The notes beneath the pieces are model-generated. The model made no database searches. It was not told where the DNA came from and worked only from the letters and a program-made list of their open reading frames with translations. The translations under genes and the position numbers were made by a program. Positions 1 through 5,452 of a DNA stretch of 6,667 nucleotides are shown here, piece after piece; position 1 is the stretch's first letter; each line of letters opens with the position of its first letter. Source of the DNA: Natrialbaceae archaeon (GTDB taxonomy: Archaea; Halobacteriota; Halobacteria; Halobacteriales; Natrialbaceae); contig PUKM01000286.1 of NCBI GenBank assembly GCA_003552325.1, forward strand, positions 1 through 6,667, given 5' to 3'.

Positions 1-626
1 TGCTCGAGTGGTTTTCGCTGGGCCATCCGGATCCCACGGAGGCTGGCGTATCGTGGCTCGTTGATCCCCGTCTGGATCGTGAGGACGGCCGGCAGGTCGA
101 TATCGGTGAGCTCTTCGATGCCACCCTCGAGTTCGCGGTGGACTGACGCCACACCCGCGTCGGCGTCGAGGTCGAGGGTGTTGACGACGGCACCCCATTG
201 GTAGCCGATGGCCGCAGCGAGGGCAACGCCCGTCGCACCGAAGCTGTCGTCGCCGGACTGGACCCCCGTCAGGACGAGGTCCGGTTCCTCGGCGGCGACG
301 ACCGCCTCGAAGATCGCCACTTTGGCGCCGACGTCGAGCAGGTCGACGTCTTCGAGGGCGTCGTCCCAGACACGGATGGCGCGGTCTGCGCCTTTCGCGA
401 GGGCCTGGCGAATCGTCTGTTCGGTGTCTTCGTCACCGATAGTGACGGCGACCACTTCCTCGACGACGCCGTCTTCTTCGAGCTGGACGGCCTCCTCGAT
501 GGCGTAGTCGTCCCACTCGTTCAGATCGGCACCGAGAAAACGATCGTCGATGCTGGTACCGTCGATTTCGAACTCGTCTTCGACGGTCGCAACCTCTTTG
601 ACCGGTACGAGTACCTTCATCATCAT
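1..626 (-). CDS. etfB: Electron transfer flavoprotein subunit beta (partial)
   Basis: This is the 5' portion, about 208 codons, of an ETF beta subunit; the 3' end lies beyond the left edge. ETF-alpha/beta heterodimers bind FAD and usually AMP, and pass electrons from acyl-CoA and other dehydrogenases to an ETF:quinone oxidoreductase. The sequence starts MKVLVPVKEV, contains LNEWDDYAIEEAVQL near residues 35-49, a central segment DLVLTGVQSGDDSFGATG, and ends in INEPRYASLRGIRMAQRKP, the ETF-beta family signature region. ETF-beta proteins are typically about 260 residues, so roughly 50 are missing. Three ATG codons are tandem at 626, 623 and 620. GGAGG (plus coordinates 636-640) is 9 nt from the first, so I chose 626, although MKVLVPV at 620 matches the usual family N-terminus. 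It is transcribed divergently from the TRAM gene. In haloarchaea the alpha subunit gene usually follows, which would be to the left. The family call is firm; the exact partner dehydrogenase is unknown. Confidence 0.93.
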   Translation of the reverse strand, partial: MMMKVLVPVKEVATVEDEFEIDGTSIDDRFLGADLNEWDDYAIEEAVQLEEDGVVEEVVAVTIGDEDTEQTIRQALAKGADRAIRVWDDALEDVDLLDVGAKVAIFEAVVAAEEPDLVLTGVQSGDDSFGATGVALAAAIGYQWGAVVNTLDLDADAGVASVHRELEGGIEELTDIDLPAVLTIQTGINEPRYASLRGIRMAQRKPLE

Positions 627-635
627 TGATTGTGC

Positions 636-640
636 CCTCC
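636..640 (-). promoter_or_regulatory. Shine-Dalgarno of etfB
   Basis: The minus strand reads GGAGG, 9 nt before the first of three consecutive ATG codons (626) and 15 nt before the third (620). The spacing favours the first. A weak TATA-like TTTA at 650-647 on the minus strand would alternatively suit a short or absent leader starting at the third ATG, so the start choice is not fully settled. Confidence 0.5.
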
Positions 641-770
641 GTCGCGTAAACGTTTTCGGAACCGCCGTTCCCGGGCGTTCGGTTGAATCGGTTTGTCCGT
701 CTCTCGAGTTGACGGTGAGAAGCCGTCGTTGACCGGGAGAGCGAGCCTATGGACACGCTTCCGGAAGCGG

Positions 771-775
771 TTTAA
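771..775 (+). promoter_or_regulatory. TATA-like element of the TRAM gene
   Basis: TTTAA stands out in a GC-rich stretch and is centred about 25 nt before the ATG at 798. That is close to the spacing expected between a haloarchaeal TATA box and the start of a leaderless transcript. No Shine-Dalgarno precedes the ATG, which fits leaderless initiation. The element sits in a near-palindrome (CGGTT-T-AACCG, 768-778). Confidence 0.5.
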
Positions 776-776
776 C

Positions 777-791
777 CGTACCGAAGGTACG
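777..791. repeat. 6-3-6 inverted repeat between TATA box and start of the TRAM gene
   Basis: CGTACC (777-782), spacer GAA, GGTACG (786-791) is a perfect inverted repeat just downstream of the TATA-like element and 7 nt before the ATG. A protein bound here would cover the probable transcription start, so it is a candidate repressor operator. Arms of six bases can arise by chance. Confidence 0.35.
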
Positions 792-797
792 TAGTCT

Positions 798-1289
798 ATG
801 GCCGACTGTCCACTCGCAGACGACTGCCCCAGTTTCAGCGAACGGATCGCCGGGATGGGCTGTGCCCATTACGGTGATCGAGGTGGAAAAGAGTGGTGCA
901 ACCACTACAACCAGCCCATCAGCGACCTGAAAACGCAACCCGTCAAACCGAGCGAGGAAGTCGTCGTCGACGTCGTCGATATGCACGAAAGCGGTGCCGG
1001 CGTCGGGCGAACCGAAGACGGCTTCATCGTCATGATCGACGGGGTCCTGCCCGAAGCGCGGGTCAGAGCCGAAATTACCCGTGTCCACAACAACCACGCT
1101 CGAGCGGACGTCCTCGAACACCTCCCACTCGACGGAGAGGAAGACGAGAGTGAGGACACGGACGCCGATGGCGACACCGCGTCGACTGATGAAGCCGATG
1201 GCGAACCCGATGACGAGGAGGAGTCACCGCGGCGTCGCCGTCGCCCCCGCGAGGAACTGGGCAGTCGAGAGAACTTCTGGGGCTCCTGA
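798..1289 (+). CDS. TRAM-domain protein with N-terminal Cys/His cluster
   Basis: This is a 163-residue soluble protein. Residues about 51-108 form a TRAM domain, the small OB-like beta-barrel found in TrmA/MiaB-type RNA-modifying enzymes and in stand-alone archaeal proteins. It begins SEEVVVDVVDMHESGAGVGR and continues through DGFIVMIDGVLPEARVRAEI. TRAM domains bind RNA, and stand-alone archaeal versions are thought to act as RNA chaperones or in tRNA-related work. The N-terminus carries C4, C10, C22, C34 plus H24 and H36, spaced like a metal site; this is inference. Residues 112-142 are very acidic, followed by a five-arginine run (145-149) and a tail ending ENFWGS. The ATG at 798 is supported by the TATA-like element about 25 nt upstream and by the Cys-rich start. 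It is divergent from etfB, with a 171-nt shared promoter region. Its precise function and RNA target cannot be read from the sequence. Confidence 0.85.
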   Translation: MADCPLADDCPSFSERIAGMGCAHYGDRGGKEWCNHYNQPISDLKTQPVKPSEEVVVDVVDMHESGAGVGRTEDGFIVMIDGVLPEARVRAEITRVHNNHARADVLEHLPLDGEEDESEDTDADGDTASTDEADGEPDDEEESPRRRRRPREELGSRENFWGS

Positions 1290-1416
1290 ACGACCGACCA
1301 CGGGCGTTCAGTGAACAACGAGCGATCGCCACGCCGGGGTGATCGAAGCGAGTGGACGTGACCACCCGTTTGGGGTGGGGCAACAAGATGTGTATAGACA
1401 AACGTGTATGTTTGAG
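1287..1416 (+). other. Intergenic tail after the TRAM gene with weak inverted repeats
   Basis: No gene is visible here. TGAACG (1287-1292, starting at the stop codon) can pair with CGTTCA (1305-1310), and GTTCA-G-TGAAC (1306-1316) overlaps it. CCACCC (1362-1367) pairs with GGGTGG (1373-1378) across a 5-nt loop. None is followed by a T tract, so a terminator is possible but unproven. From about 1381 the sequence turns AT-richer (TGTATA at 1391-1396), like a promoter for the broken gene that follows. Confidence 0.3.
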
Positions 1417-1531
1417 ATGAGTGATAGTACGTTCTGAGGGACTCCGCCGTGGTCTCGCCGTGGTCGCACTCGTGCTCGCGATCAGGGCCGTGCTCGTCGC
1501 CTCGAGTGCGATAGTGACCATCGCCGACGAA
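1417..1531 (+). pseudogene. Truncated, frameshifted 5' end of a membrane protein gene
   Basis: An ATG at 1417 opens MSDSTF and then hits TGA at 1435. One frame over, starting near 1421, the reading is SEGLRRGLAVVALVLA followed by IRAVLVASSAIVTIADE, a convincing N-terminal membrane segment preceded by arginines. Removing one base near 1429 would join them as MSDSRSEGLRRGLAVV. The AT-richer stretch at 1381-1416, including TGTATA, looks like its promoter. Downstream of about 1531 the frame continues to a stop at 1592-1594 as an arginine-rich tail (PSRTRRSPRVRC). That tail is antisense to the MoxR remnant, so the real coding sequence appears to end at the junction. I do not recognise the parent family. 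Alternatively this is chance hydrophobicity, but the coincidence of its end with the end of the MoxR homology argues otherwise. Confidence 0.45.
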
Positions 1532-1830
1532 ACACCGAACCCTTCTCGAACTCGACGGTCCCCTCGTGTTCGTTGTACCTGTGTGTGTCCGTGATATCAG
1601 CGGGGAGTAAGTCGAGGGTGAACTGAATCCGGATGCACCCGAGGTCGAGCGTCGTCCCCAGGCACTGAGCCACGGGCGTCTTGCCCGTCCTAGGAACGTC
1701 CTCGAGGAAGACGTGACCCTGGACGACGAAAGCGGTCGTGATCGTTTTGGACGACTGCTCATCTCACAACGACGGTTTGGACATCCTCGAGAACGGCCGC
1801 ACACGTGTTCGAGGCCTCGAGAAGGTGCAT
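1530..1830 (-). pseudogene. MoxR-family AAA ATPase remnant (N-terminal part, frameshifted)
   Basis: Read on the minus strand from ATG 1830, the frame gives MHLLEASNTCAAVLEDVQTV and stops at TGA 1761-1759. One base shift near 1764-1762 continues as DEQSSKTITTAFVV, then GHVFLEDVPRTGKT (Walker A, about 1715-1677), then RIQFTLDLLPADITDTHRYN and EGTVEFEKGSVF, where recognisable homology ends at 1530. MoxR ATPases are chaperone-like AAA+ proteins of about 320 residues. This covers only about the first 100, with no Walker B (normally LADEINRAPPKTQ), sensor or lid region. Conserved positions are also changed: the usual VPGTGKT is VPRTGKT, FTPDLLP is FTLDLLP, and DITGT is DITDT. Truncation, frameshift and motif damage together show a dead gene. 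MoxR genes usually sit next to DUF58 or other membrane protein genes, so the adjacent membrane remnant may come from the same lost cluster; that is inference. Confidence 0.8.
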
Positions 1831-1871
1831 GCGGATTATCACCCACTCCGACAGATACGGTTCGGCCGATA

Positions 1872-3056
1872 TCACTGCCAGTCAATCAGATGGGCAGCCT
1901 CCGGGTCGAATCCAACCGTGACTGCTCCCGAAAGCGGGTCGTTCGTCCGCAAGAGGATTTCCTGATCCTGCCACTGGAGGTGGACACGGGTCGTCTCACC
2001 GAGAAACTCCGCACTCTCGACGCGAGCCGTGAACTGATTCGCCGACGCCGTCCGCGAGAGGTGTTCCGGACGAACACAGACCGTTGCCATCGACCCCTCG
2101 GTTGGCGCGGCCATCCCTGGCTCGAGGGACGTTTCGACGTCGAACGTCCCCTCTCCCACGTCGATGGTGAGGTGAGTGGTGTCGCTGCCTCGAGAGTCGT
2201 GGGCAGAAGCGAGCCGCTCGATGTCGGTTATCACACCCTCGAAGACGTTGTTATCGCCGACGAACTCCGCGACGAACCGCGTCGACGGCTGGCGGTAAAT
2301 CCGCTCTGGAGGGGCGATCTGTTCAGGTGCGCCCTCGCGCATGACGGCCCCCCGATCGGAGATGGCCAGTGCTTCCTCCTGGTCGTGGGTGACGTACACC
2401 GTCGTAATCCCGAGTTCCTGCTGAATGGCTTTGACCTGCATCCGGAGGCGTTCGCGTAACTGGGCGTCGAGTGCGCTCATGGGCTCATCGAGCAAGAGGA
2501 TGTCCGGGCCGGGGGCCAGCGCTCGAGCGATCGCCACGCGCTGTTGCTGACCCCCCGACAGCTGGTCGGGGTCGCGGTCGCCCATCCCCTCGAGGTCGAC
2601 CAGTTCGAGTAAATCGGCGACGCGCTGGTCTTTCGAGACGCCACCCGGTGGCGAGACGAAGTTGAGGCCGTAAGCGACGTTTTCGGCGACGCTCATGTGG
2701 GGAAAGAGCGCGTAATTCTGGAAGACGACGCCGATATCCCGGTCTTCCGGTGGGACGCCGGTGACGTCCTCGCCGTGGAACCGGATCGCCCCGGCCGTCG
2801 GCCCTTCGAACCCCGCAATCAGCCGGAGTGTCGTGGTTTTGCCACAGCCGGATGGGCCTACGAAGGTGAAAAACTCCCCGTCGCGGACTTGGATCGAGAC
2901 GTCGTCGACAGCGGTTGTCGTCACGTACTGTTTGGTCACGTCCTCGAGCTCGAGGGCGATGGCATCGTCAGCGTCGGTGGTGCTGTTGCCATCGCCGCGC
3001 GCCGTCGTGGCTTGGGAGGACAGCGACTCGAGCGGCTCAGAGACCAAAGCTCTCAC
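1872..3056 (-). CDS. thiQ: ABC transporter ATP-binding protein, thiamine-type uptake system
   Basis: This 394-residue ATPase would power import through the adjoining permease from the cytoplasmic face. Numbering from the GTG at 3056: Walker A GPSGCGKTT at 67-75, Q-loop Q113, signature LSGGQ at 166-170, Walker B ILLLDEP at 186-192, D-loop SALD at 194-197, and switch histidine H224. Residues about 285-394 form a TOBE-like C-terminal domain as in PotA, CysA and FbpC. Bacterial ThiQ is about 230 residues without it, so the symbol rests on neighbours and not on the ATPase itself. An acidic, low-complexity stretch (about 6-33) precedes the first ATPase strand. No in-frame ATG exists before the domain. 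GTG 3056 overlaps the permease end by 20 nt; TTG 3047 behind GGTGA is an alternative start. The overlap indicates co-translation with thiP. The gene is the last of the operon, ending 42 nt from the MoxR remnant. An iron or polyamine-type substrate would be the alternative if the context were ignored. Confidence 0.85.
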   Translation of the reverse strand: MRALVSEPLESLSSQATTARGDGNSTTDADDAIALELEDVTKQYVTTTAVDDVSIQVRDGEFFTFVGPSGCGKTTTLRLIAGFEGPTAGAIRFHGEDVTGVPPEDRDIGVVFQNYALFPHMSVAENVAYGLNFVSPPGGVSKDQRVADLLELVDLEGMGDRDPDQLSGGQQQRVAIARALAPGPDILLLDEPMSALDAQLRERLRMQVKAIQQELGITTVYVTHDQEEALAISDRGAVMREGAPEQIAPPERIYRQPSTRFVAEFVGDNNVFEGVITDIERLASAHDSRGSDTTHLTIDVGEGTFDVETSLEPGMAAPTEGSMATVCVRPEHLSRTASANQFTARVESAEFLGETTRVHLQWQDQEILLRTNDPLSGAVTVGFDPEAAHLIDWQ

Positions 3057-4890
3057 CCCCAAGACGGTCGATGACGACGAAACTGACCGAGGTGATGACC
3101 AGTAAGACGACGCCCATAGCAGTTGCTGGTCCGAGCCGACGGCCGATGAAGCGTTCGATTGCGACCGGCATGGTGTACTGGTCGGTGCCCGTCGCGAGGA
3201 TGATCGTCGAGGAGAACTCCCCCATCGAGATGGCCAGCGCGAACGCTGCACCCGCGACGACGCCCGGCCAGACCAGCGGTAGTTCGACGTCGAGCAACGC
3301 CCGAGTTCGTGAGGCCCCGAGTGCCCTGGCGGACTCGAGCAGGCTGCGATCGATCGACTCGAGGCCCGGGGCGACGGTACGAACGACGAACGGATAACAG
3401 GCGACGGCGTGGGCGGCGATGATAGCGATGGTGCCCGTCATGGTGATCCGATAGGTGCCGATTTCGAATCCGAAGACGGGGCCTCGAAGGAGTCCAATGC
3501 CGACGATGATCCCCGAGACCGCAAGCGGGGCCATCGCCACGACGTCGATCAGTTTCCGGCCACGATACCGGCGTGTCGTGAGGACCGAGACAGCGATGCC
3601 CATTGGCAGCGAGATCGCGAGGGCCGCGGCCGCAAAGACCAGTGAGTTACGGATCGCGGGCCACGGCTGGACCTGAAACGCCGCCCCCGTCGCCTGCCGG
3701 TCGATGAGGAACTGATAGTGCGCCAGCGTGAAGCCAGCCCCCGGATCGACGATGCTCCGGTAGATGAGGCTCGCGACGGGCGAGACGAAAACGAACAGCG
3801 CGATGACCCCGTACACCGCGAGTCCCGCTCGAGGGAGGAGTTCGCGGCCCGTCAGCGCCGGGGGTCGGAGCGGCTTTCTCGGCAGCGGTCTCGCACCGCG
3901 TGAACGGACGGTGTGTTTGGCCTCGTATCGCAGATAGCCGTAGAGGACGCCGAGTGAGATGACCAGTTCGACGATGGCGAGGGCGGCAGCTTCGGCGTAG
4001 TTGAGGTCCTGGACGAGCTGGTAGACGAATACCTCGACGGTCGCCAGCTGAATCCCGCCCAGGGCGAGGACGATGGGGAACGTCCCGAACGTGAAGACGA
4101 ACGTGAGCGCCCCACCCATCAACACCGCCGGATACAGCTGTGGGGCCACGACGTCCCGAAACGCCCGAAGCGGGCTCGCACCGAGACTCCGGGCGGTTTC
4201 GATCGCACTCGCATCGACCGATTCCCAGGCGGCCGTCGTCACCCGGGCGACCAGCGGCGCGTTATAAAAGGCGTGGGCGATCAGGATGGCCTCGAGGCTG
4301 AACATGAGCGAGACCGTCGGCAAGCCCAGGAATCGAAGGACGCCGTTCAGCGTCCCGTTCTCCCCAAACGTGGCGACGAAACCGACGGCGACCATGATCG
4401 AGGGCACCACGAACGGGAGGATCGTGAGCGACCGGATCGTCCGCCGGCCAGGAAACTCGTATCGAGCGAGGAGGTACGCGAGCGGAATCCCGAGCGCGAG
4501 TGACAACAGCATCGAGAGAAACGCCTGGTAGGCGGTGAAGCCGACGATTCCGAGGCGTCGATCACTCGAGAGCAGGTCAGCGCCGACCGCGAGGGGTGAT
4601 TCCCCGGCGAACAGGCGGGCGAGGTCACCGAAATAGAACGGATCCCTGAGTAACTCGAGGAAGATCGCGAGCGTCAGCGCCCCGTCGACGACGATCGATT
4701 CGACGAAGACGGTCGCGACGGGATAATAAAACATCACCAGCAGGATGATCGTCGTCCCGACGGCTGCGAGGGCGATTGCCCGGCGCTCGAGGCGGTCTCT
4801 GACTCGTCGTGGGCCTCGTTTTCGGGACGCTTGATCGTCTCCCGTGTCCGCCCCGGTCGCCGGCCCCGGCGTTGGTCCTGTCTCTGGCAT
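3037..4890 (-). CDS. thiP: Fused two-domain ABC permease, thiamine-type
   Basis: This is a 617-residue integral membrane protein made of two BPD_transp_1 (binding-protein-dependent) permease halves. About twelve membrane segments can be picked out, the first near 40-62 and the last near 591-608. Each half carries the cytoplasmic EAA loop that contacts the ATPase: ETARSLGASPLRAF at 231-244 and ESARALGASRTRALLD at 519-534. The fused architecture is that of ThiP and FbpB-type permeases; E. coli ThiP is about 536 residues, so this one is longer, partly from an arginine- and proline-rich cytoplasmic N-terminus and the linker near 325-350. ATG 4890 is the only plausible start, because an in-frame stop lies just upstream (4914-4912) with no other start codon between. 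There is no Shine-Dalgarno directly before it. It overlaps thiQ by 20 nt. Its own sequence cannot separate thiamine from iron; the ThiB-like protein and thiamine-binding neighbour favour thiamine. Confidence 0.87.
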   Translation of the reverse strand: MPETGPTPGPATGADTGDDQASRKRGPRRVRDRLERRAIALAAVGTTIILLVMFYYPVATVFVESIVVDGALTLAIFLELLRDPFYFGDLARLFAGESPLAVGADLLSSDRRLGIVGFTAYQAFLSMLLSLALGIPLAYLLARYEFPGRRTIRSLTILPFVVPSIMVAVGFVATFGENGTLNGVLRFLGLPTVSLMFSLEAILIAHAFYNAPLVARVTTAAWESVDASAIETARSLGASPLRAFRDVVAPQLYPAVLMGGALTFVFTFGTFPIVLALGGIQLATVEVFVYQLVQDLNYAEAAALAIVELVISLGVLYGYLRYEAKHTVRSRGARPLPRKPLRPPALTGRELLPRAGLAVYGVIALFVFVSPVASLIYRSIVDPGAGFTLAHYQFLIDRQATGAAFQVQPWPAIRNSLVFAAAALAISLPMGIAVSVLTTRRYRGRKLIDVVAMAPLAVSGIIVGIGLLRGPVFGFEIGTYRITMTGTIAIIAAHAVACYPFVVRTVAPGLESIDRSLLESARALGASRTRALLDVELPLVWPGVVAGAAFALAISMGEFSSTIILATGTDQYTMPVAIERFIGRRLGPATAMGVVLLVITSVSFVVIDRLGGESFGL

Positions 4891-4891
4891 G

Positions 4892-4915
4892 TTATAGGCT
4901 CTCGAGGGCGTTCAC
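4892..4915 (-). CDS. Possible 7-residue leader ORF before thiP
   Basis: GTG at 4915 opens a reading of seven residues (MNALESL) ending in TAA at 4894-4892, one base before the thiP ATG. A strong GGAGG (plus coordinates 4921-4925) lies 5 nt before this GTG, while thiP has none of its own. This could let ribosomes re-initiate at thiP or act as a leader peptide. It could equally be the tail of a gene once located upstream, or chance. Nothing beyond spacing and signals supports translation. Confidence 0.25.
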   Translation of the reverse strand: MNALESL

Positions 4916-4924
4916 GCCGCCCTC
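4904..4924 (-). promoter_or_regulatory. Hairpin in the thiP leader overlapping a Shine-Dalgarno
   Basis: GAGGGC (4904-4909) pairs with GCCCTC (4919-4924) across nine bases, tying up most of the GGAGG at 4921-4925. An alternative small hairpin, GGCG-TTCA-CGCC (4907-4918), would exclude the first and free the GGAGG. That arrangement could switch translation, but stems of 4-6 bp in GC-rich DNA are often accidental. Confidence 0.25.
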
Positions 4925-4945
4925 CACGGTGTCTGTGTTGGTACG

Positions 4946-4964
4946 GTGCTCACGTCGTGAGCAC
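4946..4964. promoter_or_regulatory. Perfect 8-3-8 inverted repeat, candidate operator
   Basis: GTGCTCAC (4946-4953), spacer GTC, GTGAGCAC (4957-4964) is a perfect palindrome in the 168-nt divergent region between thiP and the thiamine-binding gene. It lies 56 nt from the thiP ATG and 94 nt from the other start. Both its length and its position fit a dimeric regulator. Archaeal thiamine genes are known to be controlled by ThiR (a helix-turn-helix fused to a ThiN-type domain), so that is a natural candidate, but I cannot match the motif to ThiR from memory. As RNA it would also form a hairpin. Confidence 0.5.
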
Positions 4965-5058
4965 TCGAGACTTCTGATTTGGGGGAAGGGCTGTGAGGTA
5001 TCCGGGAACGGGCAGCGGAACCACCACACCTACGACGGATTGTCTCGAAGGGTTCCCC

Positions 5059-5370
5059 ATGACAGTGTTTGCCCTGTTGCGCGTCTCGCCCATCACCGAA
5101 GACGACATCACGGCCGACGTCGCCGCCGCGATCGACGCTCTCGAGGAATTTGACGTCACCTACGAGACGACGCCGATGGCGACGACGCTCGAGGCCGACG
5201 ACGTCCACGAGCTGTTCGCGGCCTGTGCAGCGGCCCACGAGGCGGTCGACCACAGCCACGTCCAGACGCTGGTCCAGGTCGACGACAAACGCGAGGTCGA
5301 GATGACGGCGCGTGACAAAGTCGATGCCGTCGAAGACGAACTCGGTCGGGAACCGACGAGCGACCGCTAA
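5059..5370 (+). CDS. MTH1187-family thiamine-binding protein
   Basis: This is a small cytoplasmic protein of 103 residues belonging to the MTH1187/YkoF-like thiamine-binding family (formerly DUF77), ferredoxin-like folds that assemble into oligomers. The family pattern is clear: a first strand MTVFALLRVSPIT, a helix with AAAIDALEEF, then YETTPMATTLEADDVHELF (about 35-53; the PM.T..E motif), a helix AACAAAHEAV and a final strand VQTLVQVDDKRE followed by DKVDAVEDEL. Length matches the usual 95-105 residues. ATG 5059 fits the family N-terminus, with GAAGGG (5047-5052) upstream as a weak Shine-Dalgarno; a GTG 66 nt upstream would add 22 unlike residues. It has no signal peptide. It lies on the strand opposite the transporter, divergent from thiP and convergent with thiB. 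That placement supports a role in handling imported thiamine, as a cytosolic carrier, buffer or sensor; which of these is not shown. Confidence 0.88.
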   Translation: MTVFALLRVSPITEDDITADVAAAIDALEEFDVTYETTPMATTLEADDVHELFAACAAAHEAVDHSHVQTLVQVDDKREVEMTARDKVDAVEDELGREPTSDR

Positions 5371-5452
5371 CCGCCCCACTCGAGTCCGTTCTCGAGGACG
5401 ACGAAGACATGGTCGAAGACGGTGACTGCACCTGATTACGGGGGACACGACA
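5371..5452. other. Convergent spacer between thiamine-binding gene and thiB
   Basis: The 82 nt hold two CTCGAG copies (5379-5384 and 5391-5396) that can pair as a 6-bp stem with loop TCCGTT. CTCGAG is common throughout the window, so this may be coincidence. There is no T tract to mark a clear terminator on either strand. Confidence 0.25.

Noticed and set aside
1443..1467. Tandem CGCCGTGGTC repeat
   Set aside because: Just two copies that encode RRG and LAV in the membrane remnant; more simply explained as coding sequence than as a functional repeat.
905..1885. 326-codon open frame on the minus strand crossing the TRAM gene and the decayed region
   Set aside because: It is antisense to the TRAM gene for over a third of its length, its translation is Ser/Arg-rich low complexity, and in 1530-1770 the MoxR homology is in a different frame.
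3057..3251. Upstream extension of the ATPase frame to an ATG at 3251
   Set aside because: The added residues lie out of frame inside the permease gene and are Ser/Arg-rich with no family resemblance; the ATPase domain starts well downstream.
4891..5058. TPP riboswitch before thiP or the thiamine-binding gene
   Set aside because: I looked for the conserved CUGAGA and the downstream ACCUGAUC-type elements of the thi-box in this region on both strands and did not find them together; haloarchaeal thiamine genes are not generally known to use it.
5382..5434. Acidic reading ESVLEDDEDMVEDGDCT after the thiamine-binding gene, as a possible gene remnant
   Set aside because: It is only 17 codons, in a different frame from the gene, has no recognisable family, and GA-rich haloarchaeal spacers readily give such strings.
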